DNA of 49,761 nucleotides from CAVYHJ01 sp963768165 [NCBI: uncultured bacterium]. Its GTDB lineage: Bacteria; UBP4; UBA4092. Positions 42,311 to 49,761 of the stretch are shown here, piece after piece. The notes beneath the pieces were generated by a model. That model saw only the letters and a list, made by a program, of their open reading frames with translations, ran no database searches and was not told the origin of the DNA. The DNA lies in the NCBI GenBank assembly GCA_963768165.1, contig CAVYHJ010000012.1, forward strand, positions 1 to 49,761, given 5' to 3'. Within the stretch, counting starts at the first letter, position 1. Each line of letters begins with the position of its first letter. The position numbers and the translations under genes were made by a program.

Positions 42311-42931
42311 TTAGGGTCCGCGCCGCCAGATATCTCCGGCGCTTTTAGTGCCATTGGTAGGATCGTAGGTGAAACCGGAACCCTCGAGGTCAAAACCCAA
42401 TGCCTTATCCGACCAGGCTTTTTTGATGGGGAACACACTCCCATTTTTCATTTTAGAATTTCCGTCTACTCTATCGGGACCATAACTAACAACAATCCAT
42501 CCACAAGATCCTCCTACGGTACTATTGCTATAAACTGTATTATTTCCATATCCTCTGTAGGACGTGTTATATCCATAAACCGTATCTATTGAGTTTGTTG
42601 GCATATCACATCCATAACCATAATACCCTTTTCCTTTATCCTTAAAGGGGTCATGAAAAAGTGACGTGATATAAGCAAAAGGTGTCGTTAAAATATGTGG
42701 AATAACAGGTCTGCCATTCTCATCATAGTCCGGCAAAGGATATTGGTTATGGTCAATATAATAAGATTCCAATGCTGAGGCAAGGGCTTGTTCTTCAGAT
42801 TTGGCACGAGAACTGTCGCTCCTATCCTTTGTAACAACTATATTAGGCATGATAATAGATATAAGCATTAATATTATTCCTATCGTAGTTGCATATTCCA
42901 AAACTCTAATAAACCAATTTTTCTTAATCAT
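42311..42931 (-). CDS. Pseudopilin-domain protein PF4, single membrane helix
   Basis: A 206-residue protein: one N-terminal helix (about 11-31) and then the pseudopilin core (SEEQALASALESYYIDHNQYPLPDYDENG), with DPFKDKGKGYYGYG, a poorly conserved insert rich in Asn/Tyr/Ser (about 115-140), GWIVVSYGPDRVDGNS, and the tail TYDPTNGTKSAGDIWRRGP. It lacks both the zinc ribbon and the type IV prepilin leader (no G-FTLIE before the helix). It is the closest in the array to a free pseudopilin, but is not expected to be processed by prepilin peptidase. 9 bp after PF3. Confidence 0.78.
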   Translation of the reverse strand: MIKKNWFIRVLEYATTIGIILMLISIIMPNIVVTKDRSDSSRAKSEEQALASALESYYIDHNQYPLPDYDENGRPVIPHILTTPFAYITSLFHDPFKDKGKGYYGYGCDMPTNSIDTVYGYNTSYRGYGNNTVYSNSTVGGSCGWIVVSYGPDRVDGNSKMKNGSVFPIKKAWSDKALGFDLEGSGFTYDPTNGTKSAGDIWRRGP

Positions 42932-42940
42932 AATAATCTT

Positions 42941-43801
42941 CTACGGTCCCCTTCTCCATACATCCCCAGCGCTGGTAGTTCCATTGGAGGGGTCATAAGT
43001 GAGGTCAGCGGTGGCAAGAGGGAATCCCAATGAAGCATCTGTTACCGCTTTGCTTATATCTAATATACTTCCGCCCGAACTTCCAGAGTTACCATCCACC
43101 CAATCTGGTCCATAGCTGGTGACAATCCAGTGTTCCTGCGAACCAGTATCTCCAGATACCACTAATTTGGCGTATCCATATAATCCTTTTCCATTATCCT
43201 TAAAAGGATCTTTGGGAAGATTCGTTATAAATGCTACTGGGGTTGTAAGTACATGCGGGGTAACGTACCTGCCTTGTGTGTCTTGGTCCGGAGAAGGATA
43301 CGTGGAATTAGTTACGAAATAAGCTTCGAGAGCAATAGCCAAACTTTGTTGATCAACCTTTACCCGTGAGACACGGGAGCGTTGTTGAGCTTCACGAAAA
43401 CTTCGAATTTCGTCTATCGTGAAAGGTAACCATATAGTAAATATTCCTATTAATAAAGATAATGAAACATAAATAATATTCTTTTTAGGAACTTCTCCAT
43501 GTTTGATTTCTATTAAAGAGAATATTGCTAGAATTTGACCAATCAAAGCAAGGAAGCCGACTATAAATGATAAAAATAGAATAAACTCATTTTCAGGAAT
43601 TTTTATGAAGAGTGTAATATATTGAAAAATTGATAAAGAAGTTAATATTAATGACCAGACAGATAAATCCCATTTGTTTTTTGATTTTTTAGAATTTATT
43701 TTATTAGTGCTTGAACCAATATTAGGGATAATCGCAGTTCCGCAACAAGTACAATTTTTGCTTTCATCAACTATCTCTTTATGGCATTTCGGACATTGCA
43801 T
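42941..43801 (-). CDS. Zinc ribbon-membrane-pseudopilin fusion PF3
   Basis: A 286-residue protein. N-terminal ribbon with CPKC and CTCC, a lysine-rich linker (about 35-43), four hydrophobic helices (about 45-135) unlike the two of PF1/PF2, then the pseudopilin core (RVSRVKVDQQSLAIALEAYFV, STYPSPDQDTQG), DPFKDNGKGLYGYA, WIVTSYGPDWVDGNS, and tail TYDPSNGTTSAGDVWRRGP. It starts 3 bp after the PF2 stop; the AGGA of PF2's own RGP codons is the only ribosome-binding-site-like sequence. Confidence 0.78.
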   Translation of the reverse strand: MQCPKCHKEIVDESKNCTCCGTAIIPNIGSSTNKINSKKSKNKWDLSVWSLILTSLSIFQYITLFIKIPENEFILFLSFIVGFLALIGQILAIFSLIEIKHGEVPKKNIIYVSLSLLIGIFTIWLPFTIDEIRSFREAQQRSRVSRVKVDQQSLAIALEAYFVTNSTYPSPDQDTQGRYVTPHVLTTPVAFITNLPKDPFKDNGKGLYGYAKLVVSGDTGSQEHWIVTSYGPDWVDGNSGSSGGSILDISKAVTDASLGFPLATADLTYDPSNGTTSAGDVWRRGP

Positions 43802-43804
43802 AAT

Positions 43805-44596
43805 TTAGGGTCCTCGCAACCAGATATCCCCGGGACTATCGATACCGTTGGAAGGGTCGTACGTTAATCCTGAACTCTGGAGGGGAAAGCCTAATTTATC
43901 ATCCGTTAAGGCTTTCTTTTCGTCCAAGATGGAACCTCCGGGAGCGTGGGAGTTTCCACTTACCCTATCCGGACCATAACTGATAATGATCCAGCCTTTT
44001 GCGGTATCCACCCCATAAATAAAATAATCCCCATCGTCACTAAAATTATCCGGACACAAACAAGACAAGTAGGCAATCGGAGTCGTCAAAACATGGGGAA
44101 CCATAGGTTTTCCTTTGGAGTTGTAATCCGGGAGAGGATAAGAATGATGAGCCGCATAATATGATTCCAGCCCTGTTTCTACTGACTTTTCTTCATCTTG
44201 AACACTTGCAACATCGGATTGGATATCAGAAATTTTGTCATGCTGAATCAATTGTTTGAACTTGGGAATAGAAATCCAAATGACCCCTATGACTACCGGG
44301 ATAAGAAGTGTAAGGATTCCCCCTATGACTATACCAGTGACAGCAAAACCTTTTCCGGTTACTTTTCCTTCACTTTTTCGAATATTACGTAATGCTTTTA
44401 TCCCCAGAATCAAAGCAATGATTCCCAATATCATGCCGAGTCCAAAAAGAAAGGTAACAATTCCGAATATTCCTAAAATCATCGAAACGATAGCCAATCC
44501 CGATTCTTCTATTTCTCGATTCGTAATTGGAGTTCCGCATTTAGGACAAAACTTATAAGTTTCAATTAATAGCGTACGGCATTTACTACATTCCAT
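43805..44596 (-). CDS. Zinc ribbon-membrane-pseudopilin fusion PF2
   Basis: A 263-residue protein. Ribbon with C3, C6, C17, C20 (CSKC, CPKCG), a DUF4190-like membrane domain (about 32-66 and 82-105), then the pilin-like helix with IPKF and the pseudopilin core: EKSVETGLESYYAAHHSYPLPDYNSKG, GWIIISYGPDRVSGNS, LGFPLQSSG, and tail TYDPSNGIDSPGDIWLRGP, the most diverged tail of the array. AAGGAGG lies before its ATG. It follows PF1 after 9 bp. Confidence 0.78.
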   Translation of the reverse strand: MECSKCRTLLIETYKFCPKCGTPITNREIEESGLAIVSMILGIFGIVTFLFGLGMILGIIALILGIKALRNIRKSEGKVTGKGFAVTGIVIGGILTLLIPVVIGVIWISIPKFKQLIQHDKISDIQSDVASVQDEEKSVETGLESYYAAHHSYPLPDYNSKGKPMVPHVLTTPIAYLSCLCPDNFSDDGDYFIYGVDTAKGWIIISYGPDRVSGNSHAPGGSILDEKKALTDDKLGFPLQSSGLTYDPSNGIDSPGDIWLRGP

Positions 44597-44605
44597 AAAA
44601 CCTCC

Positions 44606-45403
44606 TTAGGGTCCTCTGCGCCAGATGTCTCCGGCACTGGTGGTTCCATTGGATGGGTCGTAGGTGAGACCAGAAGTATAAAGGGGAAAGCCTAAAGCCT
44701 CATCCGACCAGGCTTTGGAGTGGGGAAAAGGTTGACCAGTATATCCATCCACATTATCAGGACCTAAACTAGTGACAACCCACCCTTCGGTAGTATCATC
44801 ACTGCTTTTATTATGAACACCATATCCATAATATCCCGTACTGCTATTACTAAACGGGTCTTTCCATAATGAACTAATATAGGCAACGGGTGTTGTTAAC
44901 ACATGAGGAATAATAGATTTCCCCTGTGCATCATAATCTGGCAATGGATAGCGATTATTATCAATGTAATAGGATTCCAAAGCGGTAGCGAGAGATTGTT
45001 GTTCTGCTTTGGCACGAGAAACTTTAGCTCTTACTTGTGCCTGCAGAAAATTAGGAATAGCAATCGCCGCTAGAATACCAATAATCGGGAGCATGACTAC
45101 AATTACGCCCCCCGTGACAATTCCCGCGATGGCATATCCTTCTCCGGTTATTTTTCCATGACTTTTGTGGATTTTCATAAACGACATAATTCCCAAGACC
45201 AAACCGGTAATTCCAAACAATACTCCGATTCCAACACAGAGTGTTACCAATCCCAAAATTCCCAAGACCATGGCGGTAATTGCCATTTTAGAATTTTCAA
45301 CTTTTACAACAGGTTCATTGCTCGATGAGATAATAGCTCCGCATTGCGAACAAAACGTGTTTCCTTCAGGAACTTCTTTCTGGCATTTCGGACATTGCAT
45401 CAT
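44606..45403 (-). CDS. Zinc ribbon-membrane-pseudopilin fusion PF1
   Basis: A 265-residue protein with four parts. Zinc ribbon (C4, C7, C18, C21). DUF4190-like membrane domain (about 41-76 and 91-108). A type IV pilin helix ILAAIAIPNFLQAQVRAKVS (about 110-129) and the GspG-like core SLATALESYYIDNNRYPLPD. Tail TYDPSNGTTSAGDIWRRGP. In normal pseudopilins the helix is preceded by a basic leader and GFTLIELLVV; here that is replaced by a membrane domain, so prepilin peptidase processing is not expected. I take ATG 45403 (GGAGGA 6 nt upstream). It is first in an operon with its own promoter at 45464-45492. Confidence 0.82.
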   Translation of the reverse strand: MMQCPKCQKEVPEGNTFCSQCGAIISSSNEPVVKVENSKMAITAMVLGILGLVTLCVGIGVLFGITGLVLGIMSFMKIHKSHGKITGEGYAIAGIVTGGVIVVMLPIIGILAAIAIPNFLQAQVRAKVSRAKAEQQSLATALESYYIDNNRYPLPDYDAQGKSIIPHVLTTPVAYISSLWKDPFSNSSTGYYGYGVHNKSSDDTTEGWVVTSLGPDNVDGYTGQPFPHSKAWSDEALGFPLYTSGLTYDPSNGTTSAGDIWRRGP

Positions 45404-45463
45404 AATATTTCCTCCCAATAATTTAAGAAAACGGGTACCGTCACATCACCCTATCTTTGCGGA

Positions 45464-45492
45464 ATAATAGACCAAGTTGAGATTTGCGTCAA
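45464..45492 (-). promoter_or_regulatory. Promoter of the pseudopilin-family operon
   Basis: On the minus strand TTGACG (45492-45487), 17-bp spacer, TATTAT (45469-45464), about 54 nt of leader, and GGAGGA before PF1. The array is thus expressed independently of the glycoside hydrolase genes upstream. Confidence 0.55.
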
Positions 45493-45606
45493 TGGATATT
45501 CGGACACCGCTTATTTTTAATGAACCAATAACCAGGAGAGATGATTACAAGAGTATCACCTTGGGGGTATGAAGAAAATCCCATAGGAGTACCATTACAA
45601 TCCTAT

Positions 45607-46965
45607 TCAGGGGATATAAATCCTATATAATCCCGCACCATGCCAGGATATAATCGGTTTGAAATGGTCTTGTATTCTACCCATATCTTTCTGATGCCAT
45701 AAATCCCTGACCTGATATGACCCTGACAACCCCAATTCCTTCCAGTCAACCAGCACCGGTACACCCGGCTCCTGACCCTGAGGATCAAGGGTATTGAAAA
45801 GTGCCAGATACCGGTCTTTAGAATCCGGTATTTCTGCGACCCAGGATATGAATCCATTATGGTTAAATAATTGATGACCACCGTGACTATTCTGATTCAC
45901 TGAAAGGACTTCCCGGTTGGTGATAAGAGATAACGTAAAATCATCTAATTGTGTCAAATCCCCTCCAAACATCAATGGTGAACGAAATATGGACCATAGT
46001 GTCATTAGAGTAATTTGCTCATCATGGGTAAACCCGGTAGGTTTACCAAAGCGCACCCGGCCTAGTGGCAACATATCGGCATCCGGAAAATGTCCCGAAC
46101 CTACATACGGTGACCATTTACGACATCTCTCAAACTGATCCAATAAAGCCGGCCAGGAATCCCAAAAATCATCGCTAATCCGCCACATGTTTGCCAACTG
46201 GCTTATTTCATTTCCAACTCCGATAGGTGTTTCTCCGGGTGACAGACTCAGTACCATCGGTCGACCCGTCAGGTCAATGGCTTTTCGGATGGCTTCAATC
46301 TCCGATTTATGATATTCCCGAGCGATATCGTCTACCTTAACAAAATCAACACCCCATTCTGCGAAGAGTTTGAATACAGAATTATAATATTCTTGCGCTC
46401 CCGGTTTGGTCATGTCAACACCATACATATCCCCGTTCCAGGCGCAAGTCGAGGAAGTATTGGCGATGTCACTGGCATGATAGGCGGTTCCTAAGACAGG
46501 CAGGTTTTCAGAAACTGCCTGCCGGGGGATTCCCCGCATCAAATGGACTCCGAATTTTAATCCCTGGTTATGGATATCCTGTGCTAAAGTTTTGAACCCT
46601 GAAGGAAATCTATTGGGTGCAGGTAGAAGCCGACCCCAATCATCCAATATCAATTTGGCGTCTTTTCGATAATTATAATCTATTGCATTCGGCTCATACC
46701 ATTGGATATCCACTACAATATATTGCCATCCAAATGGTTTTAGCTTTTTGTCCATTACTTCTGCCTGAGCCCGGGTTTGTTTTTCAGTCACCGTGGTGGC
46801 AAAACAATCCCAACTATTCCAACCCATGGGGGGAGTCGATGCCCAATTCCAAAAGACAGGTTGCGGAGATTTTGGTAAGGACTCCGGGGAAACACCTGCA
46901 CCACCGGAGTATATTGAGGATGTAGCCATAACGAATATGAAAACCGCTGTTTGCTTGATTCTCAC
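45607..46965 (-). CDS. Secreted glycoside hydrolase family 27
   Basis: A 452-residue protein with an N-terminal signal peptide (MRIKQTAVFIFVMATSSIYS) and a GH27 (alpha-galactosidase/alpha-N-acetylgalactosaminidase clan) barrel: TPPMGWNSWDCFATTVTE, YIVVDIQWYEP, WGVDFVKVDD (nucleophile Asp near 212), MWRISDDFWDSW (acid/base Asp near 266), LTLWSIFRSPLMFGGDL and the C-terminal beta domain. The GH27 YKYDNC motif reads VKVDDI here and the WNSW loop is intact, so specificity may differ from classical alpha-galactosidase (the isomaltodextranase group is one option). It overlaps the GH44 gene by four bases. Confidence 0.92.
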   Translation of the reverse strand: MRIKQTAVFIFVMATSSIYSGGAGVSPESLPKSPQPVFWNWASTPPMGWNSWDCFATTVTEKQTRAQAEVMDKKLKPFGWQYIVVDIQWYEPNAIDYNYRKDAKLILDDWGRLLPAPNRFPSGFKTLAQDIHNQGLKFGVHLMRGIPRQAVSENLPVLGTAYHASDIANTSSTCAWNGDMYGVDMTKPGAQEYYNSVFKLFAEWGVDFVKVDDIAREYHKSEIEAIRKAIDLTGRPMVLSLSPGETPIGVGNEISQLANMWRISDDFWDSWPALLDQFERCRKWSPYVGSGHFPDADMLPLGRVRFGKPTGFTHDEQITLMTLWSIFRSPLMFGGDLTQLDDFTLSLITNREVLSVNQNSHGGHQLFNHNGFISWVAEIPDSKDRYLALFNTLDPQGQEPGVPVLVDWKELGLSGSYQVRDLWHQKDMGRIQDHFKPIISWHGAGLYRIYIP

Positions 46966-48534
46966 TGACCGACTTCAATGGTGGTCACACTCAACGGCGG
47001 CATATTATATGAAACAGTCCCATTGGCTACATTTACGGTCACCGGATATTGTGTTGTAAAATTCGCCGCGGAAATCGCATAACCTTTGGCGCTTGTTGCT
47101 TTATACCCCTTGAAGGCAAACTGCATGGGAGACGGTTGCGAAGTCTTATTAATCGCCACCATAGTCAGTCTCTTGTTATTCTTTGAATCCAGTGCAGCAT
47201 ATACCGAATTGGCTGCCGCGTCTTCTCCGCTGACTGCCAATCCCAAATCTCCAAAATGAGACCCTTTCCCGTCATAATTCAAATAAGACTGAAACCCTGC
47301 AACTTGGGATACTGCCTCGGCCCCTAAACCCCAATTACATGCGGCAAATACTCCATACCGGCCATAAATTCCCAAGACATCCGCTTGAGCTAAGGCTCCG
47401 CTCATCACCCTGCCACCGCCATAGTTGTATTCGGTAATCGCAAACTTGGTGCCGGGATAATGTGTCTCAATTTGTTTCATAATAGTGGGGATTAGCACTA
47501 TCGGCTTTTTCCCCAATACATCATTGGCTATCCAACTGTTTTCTACATAGGTCGAATCCCATAAGGATCGGGGTGCCTGGATTCGGGCTTCCTGGCTGCT
47601 GGGCTTATCCACATTACCGGTAATTCGGGTTCCGTCAGCATAGACTTCCGGATACCAGTGAATATCCAGTACATCCAACAACCGTTTCCCGAATTTCTTT
47701 TCTGCTTCCTTCATCGAACTTAAATAAAAATCTATAAAATCCCTGCCATTCGCGTCCGGGGCATTCCCAAAACTATGAAACCCCATCCAGCCATAATTCA
47801 CCGGGCCAAAAATATAGGTATTGGGTGCCACATCCTTAATGGCTTTCGCGAAATCTATGTTAATCGCCGTCATCTGGGCATACGTCGGATTTTTCGGCCA
47901 AATCCGTTTATGGGTACCCTCCCAACAATCCGGTTCATTATCCAAACTGTACCAAACGGGTGTCTTGGGTGACTTAATTTTCTCAACCCAGTTCACATAC
48001 TCATCCTGGTAAACGGCCTTGTCGGTCGTATCGGGTGGATAAACAAATTTCCCGCCCGGTTTTTTGGCATAGGATTTAACAAACCGGACATTCAAATAAT
48101 TAGGCGTGTTGATTACATCCCCATCTCCATTCTTATCCGCGGCAACATATCCGGCGCATGGGACGGCTAATAATACGGCCGCTCCATGATTCTGGGCAGC
48201 GGTTAGAAATGTTTTGGATGCCCATCCCGGTTCGTTGGTTTCTCCCATATTACTGTCATTTTGATGGTGCCAGTCACTCCCGGCATTACTGGCATTATTT
48301 TCCCAGTTATAGGCAGTCAATCGGTTTCCCCCTTGCCGGGCGACAGTCACATTCACACCCAACTTATTCCAATCCGGAAAACTGGAACCATAAATATAGG
48401 GAGAAATTGCTTTTTGCTGTGTAGCGTCTATAGTAATTTTGGTTTGAGATTGAACCAGCGTATAAAGTAAGACTGAAAATAAGGATGGTGATTAGTGAAC
48501 TCTTGTAAATTAATTTGGATTTTAGAATTTTCAT
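46962..48534 (-). CDS. Secreted glycoside hydrolase family 44, frameshifted near its signal peptide
   Basis: The main frame (48362 down to 46962, about 466 residues) is a GH44 endoglucanase/xyloglucanase: VARQGGNRLTAYNWENNASNAGSDW, the acid/base Glu in YSLDNEPDCWEG, VLDIHWYPE, the nucleophile Glu in FAITEYNYGGG and a C-terminal beta-sandwich. Upstream in frame the coding sequence continues (KITIDATQQKAISPYIYGSS), but without a start. The only good start is ATG 48534, with AGGAGG upstream and a signal peptide (MKILKSKLIYKSSLITIL...), which is in another frame. A one-base change between about 48451 and 48490 would restore one 520-residue protein. As written, it is broken, or the sequence has an error. 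Confidence 0.85.
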
Positions 48535-48607
48535 TTTATATTCCTCCTGTAAGAATGTGAGATTATATTAACATAGATTTCGATATAGGAAGACACAGTA
48601 CCAAAGG

Positions 48608-49720
48608 TCAAAGGTAAGAGGACAGCTTATGGTTTCCGAAGAATCTTTTGAAATCATGGATGGTTATTTCCGGAGGAGGGTCTTTCCATAACTCTTCCGG
48701 GATTCCCGTGGCATACACCGGCACAATGGCATAATCTCCCACTACTGTTCCCATAGTAGGATGCGCCGAATCAAACGCATAGGTATATCCCGTCCATGTT
48801 AAACTCCCATCCCCATTAATATAAGCGGTCGCAAAACATCTCGGTCCATCCGGTTCTGCAACTGGTAGTCCACAATCGCCATACTTCCGTCGGGCGTATT
48901 CTTTTGAAATAGCTAATGCCTCCGGTATCCTAGATTATTTGACACATAATATTCTTTCCTAGTATCTGTAACATTGCCTAGCGTATCAATAGTAAACAAT
49001 TCTATATAATCGCCTGTCGGAGCCCAGAGATAGCGATTATCGTTTGAAATTGGCTATTTCATCGATACCATTACTAGCGAAACATTGAATATTTAGACTG
49101 GTGGTAACATTAAACACACTGTCAATATTAAGTACCAATAAATCTCCCTGTATCACTGGGGGAGACACTCCAAAGCCGGACAGAAATCCTAATTTTCCAT
49201 CGGGCGTAAAACTAAATTAAAGTTGTTACCATTGCCGAATGGAATGAGGTGGTATAAACTCAAAGTCCTTGAGTTATAGTTGATGATATAGGCACTAAAT
49301 GTACTGTAAGAAGACATAGCAAAAGTCCTCGACCCAAAGGATCTATCCGAGTATAGTCAATTACAGGACCACTTATTCCATTGACCAAATCTCCGGTGGA
49401 GGTGAGGGAATAGATAATGTTCCCCGATAGCCAATTGTTCGTTGGGTGTAAAAGCAATAAAATTACTGGATTGGTTGACCCAATGGAAATCAAATTCCCA
49501 TCCGGTTGGATTTGAAACTGGTAAATGGCATCTCCTGTAGCAAAAAGAAACCGATCATTCGGGGAAACCGCCAATGAGCCTTATCAAATTGTCCTGTATT
49601 CCCTCCAGTAAGTAGTATAGTGGATATAGGTATCGAGAATTTTTCCATTGGGAAGAATTTTTAACTGATAAATCCTTCTGGATAATTACTTCTACCATCC
49701 ACCATAAACAAACTATAATT
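48608..49720 (-). pseudogene. Beta-propeller (YVTN/lactonase-like) gene broken by several frameshifts
   Basis: Read on the minus strand, homologous pieces follow one another in different frames: AVSPNDRFLFATGDAIYQFQ (from 49574), then IQCFASNGIDEIANF, NRYLWAPTGDYIELFTIDTL, PDGSMAIVDYQLQ, and GDGSLTWTGYTYAFDSAHPT, then the C terminus ending KRFFGN... with TGA at 48610-48608. The blade pattern (SPDG/SNDxRYLWA...) is typical of beta-propeller lactonase-like proteins. The breaks look like single-base insertions or deletions rather than substitutions. The real gene may start beyond the window. Confidence 0.65.
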
Positions 49721-49726
49721 CGCCAT

Positions 49727-49756
49727 GTAGGCATGACACAGGGAGGTCATGCCTAC
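49727..49756. repeat. GTAG...CTAC palindrome at the window's end
   Basis: GTAGGCATGAC (49727-49737), 8-nt loop, GTCATGCCTAC (49746-49756). Same GTAGGCAT/ATGCCTAC ends as the element at 39210. Confidence 0.85.
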
Positions 49757-49761
49757 TAGAA

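Noticed and set aside
45165-45467. 100-residue plus-strand frame at the PF1 start
   Set aside because: It is a shadow of PF1 and crosses its ribosome-binding site and promoter.

Overview
The window is about 50 kb of AT-leaning DNA from what looks like an uncultured, Gram-negative-type bacterium. An OmpA-like lipoprotein with a lipobox, MscL, a DUF2723 membrane protein with TPRs, PKD and HAF-repeat exported proteins, and GspG-like pseudopilin domains ending in a GDIWRRGP-type tail support this. Such tails are familiar from environmental genomes of poorly cultured phyla, but the sequence does not let me name the phylum. Housekeeping genes (gltA, purSQL, pgk, mscL, htpX-lemA) lie among accessory genes, so this is chromosomal. 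No rRNA, tRNA, CRISPR array, phage or transposase gene was recognised.

Layout. 1-640: small toxin-antitoxin-like pair whose nucleotidyltransferase is broken into three frames. 814-4898: exported HAF-repeat protein, divergent from a UvrD-type helicase and RecB-family nuclease pair. 4901-10105: three large membrane proteins, two of them GT-C-like. 10129-12660: a small AraC-type regulator with its own promoter and operator-like palindrome, followed by a PKD-domain exported protein behind a tandem direct repeat; the PKD gene looks frameshifted near its end. 12901-16993: UPF0182 membrane protein and citrate synthase. 17042-22651: purS-purQ-purL, then a DUF433/DUF5615 toxin-antitoxin module, then a second diverged copy of the purL 3' end and an exported protein. 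22743-28189: mscL, an OmpA-like lipoprotein and the complete four-gene Anbu (bacterial proteasome homologue) operon. 28309-33391: pgk and a 1212-residue hybrid sensor kinase/diguanylate cyclase.

33630-37195 holds three base-identical copies of a gene for a membrane-anchored beta-sandwich protein, with two identical spacers (period 1314 bp). 37429-39842: aldo/keto-reductase-like barrel, HtpX and LemA. 39956-45403 is the most unusual part: a minus-strand array of paralogues in which zinc ribbons and DUF4190-like membrane segments are fused to a pseudopilin (GspG-like) domain that lacks the prepilin peptidase leader, with two decayed members and a GAF/degenerate-GGDEF protein between them. 45607-48534: a GH44-GH27 glycoside hydrolase operon. 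48608 to the end: a beta-propeller gene broken by several frameshifts.

Three themes run through the window. Palindromic elements with GTAG...CTAC ends or G-rich arms sit inside or between genes, and two of them appear to have altered the coding of purL and purQ. Several genes have a strong -10 box only 6-7 nt before the start codon and no Shine-Dalgarno, which suggests leaderless mRNAs. Frame breaks concentrate at both ends of the window, so real decay and base-calling error both need considering there.
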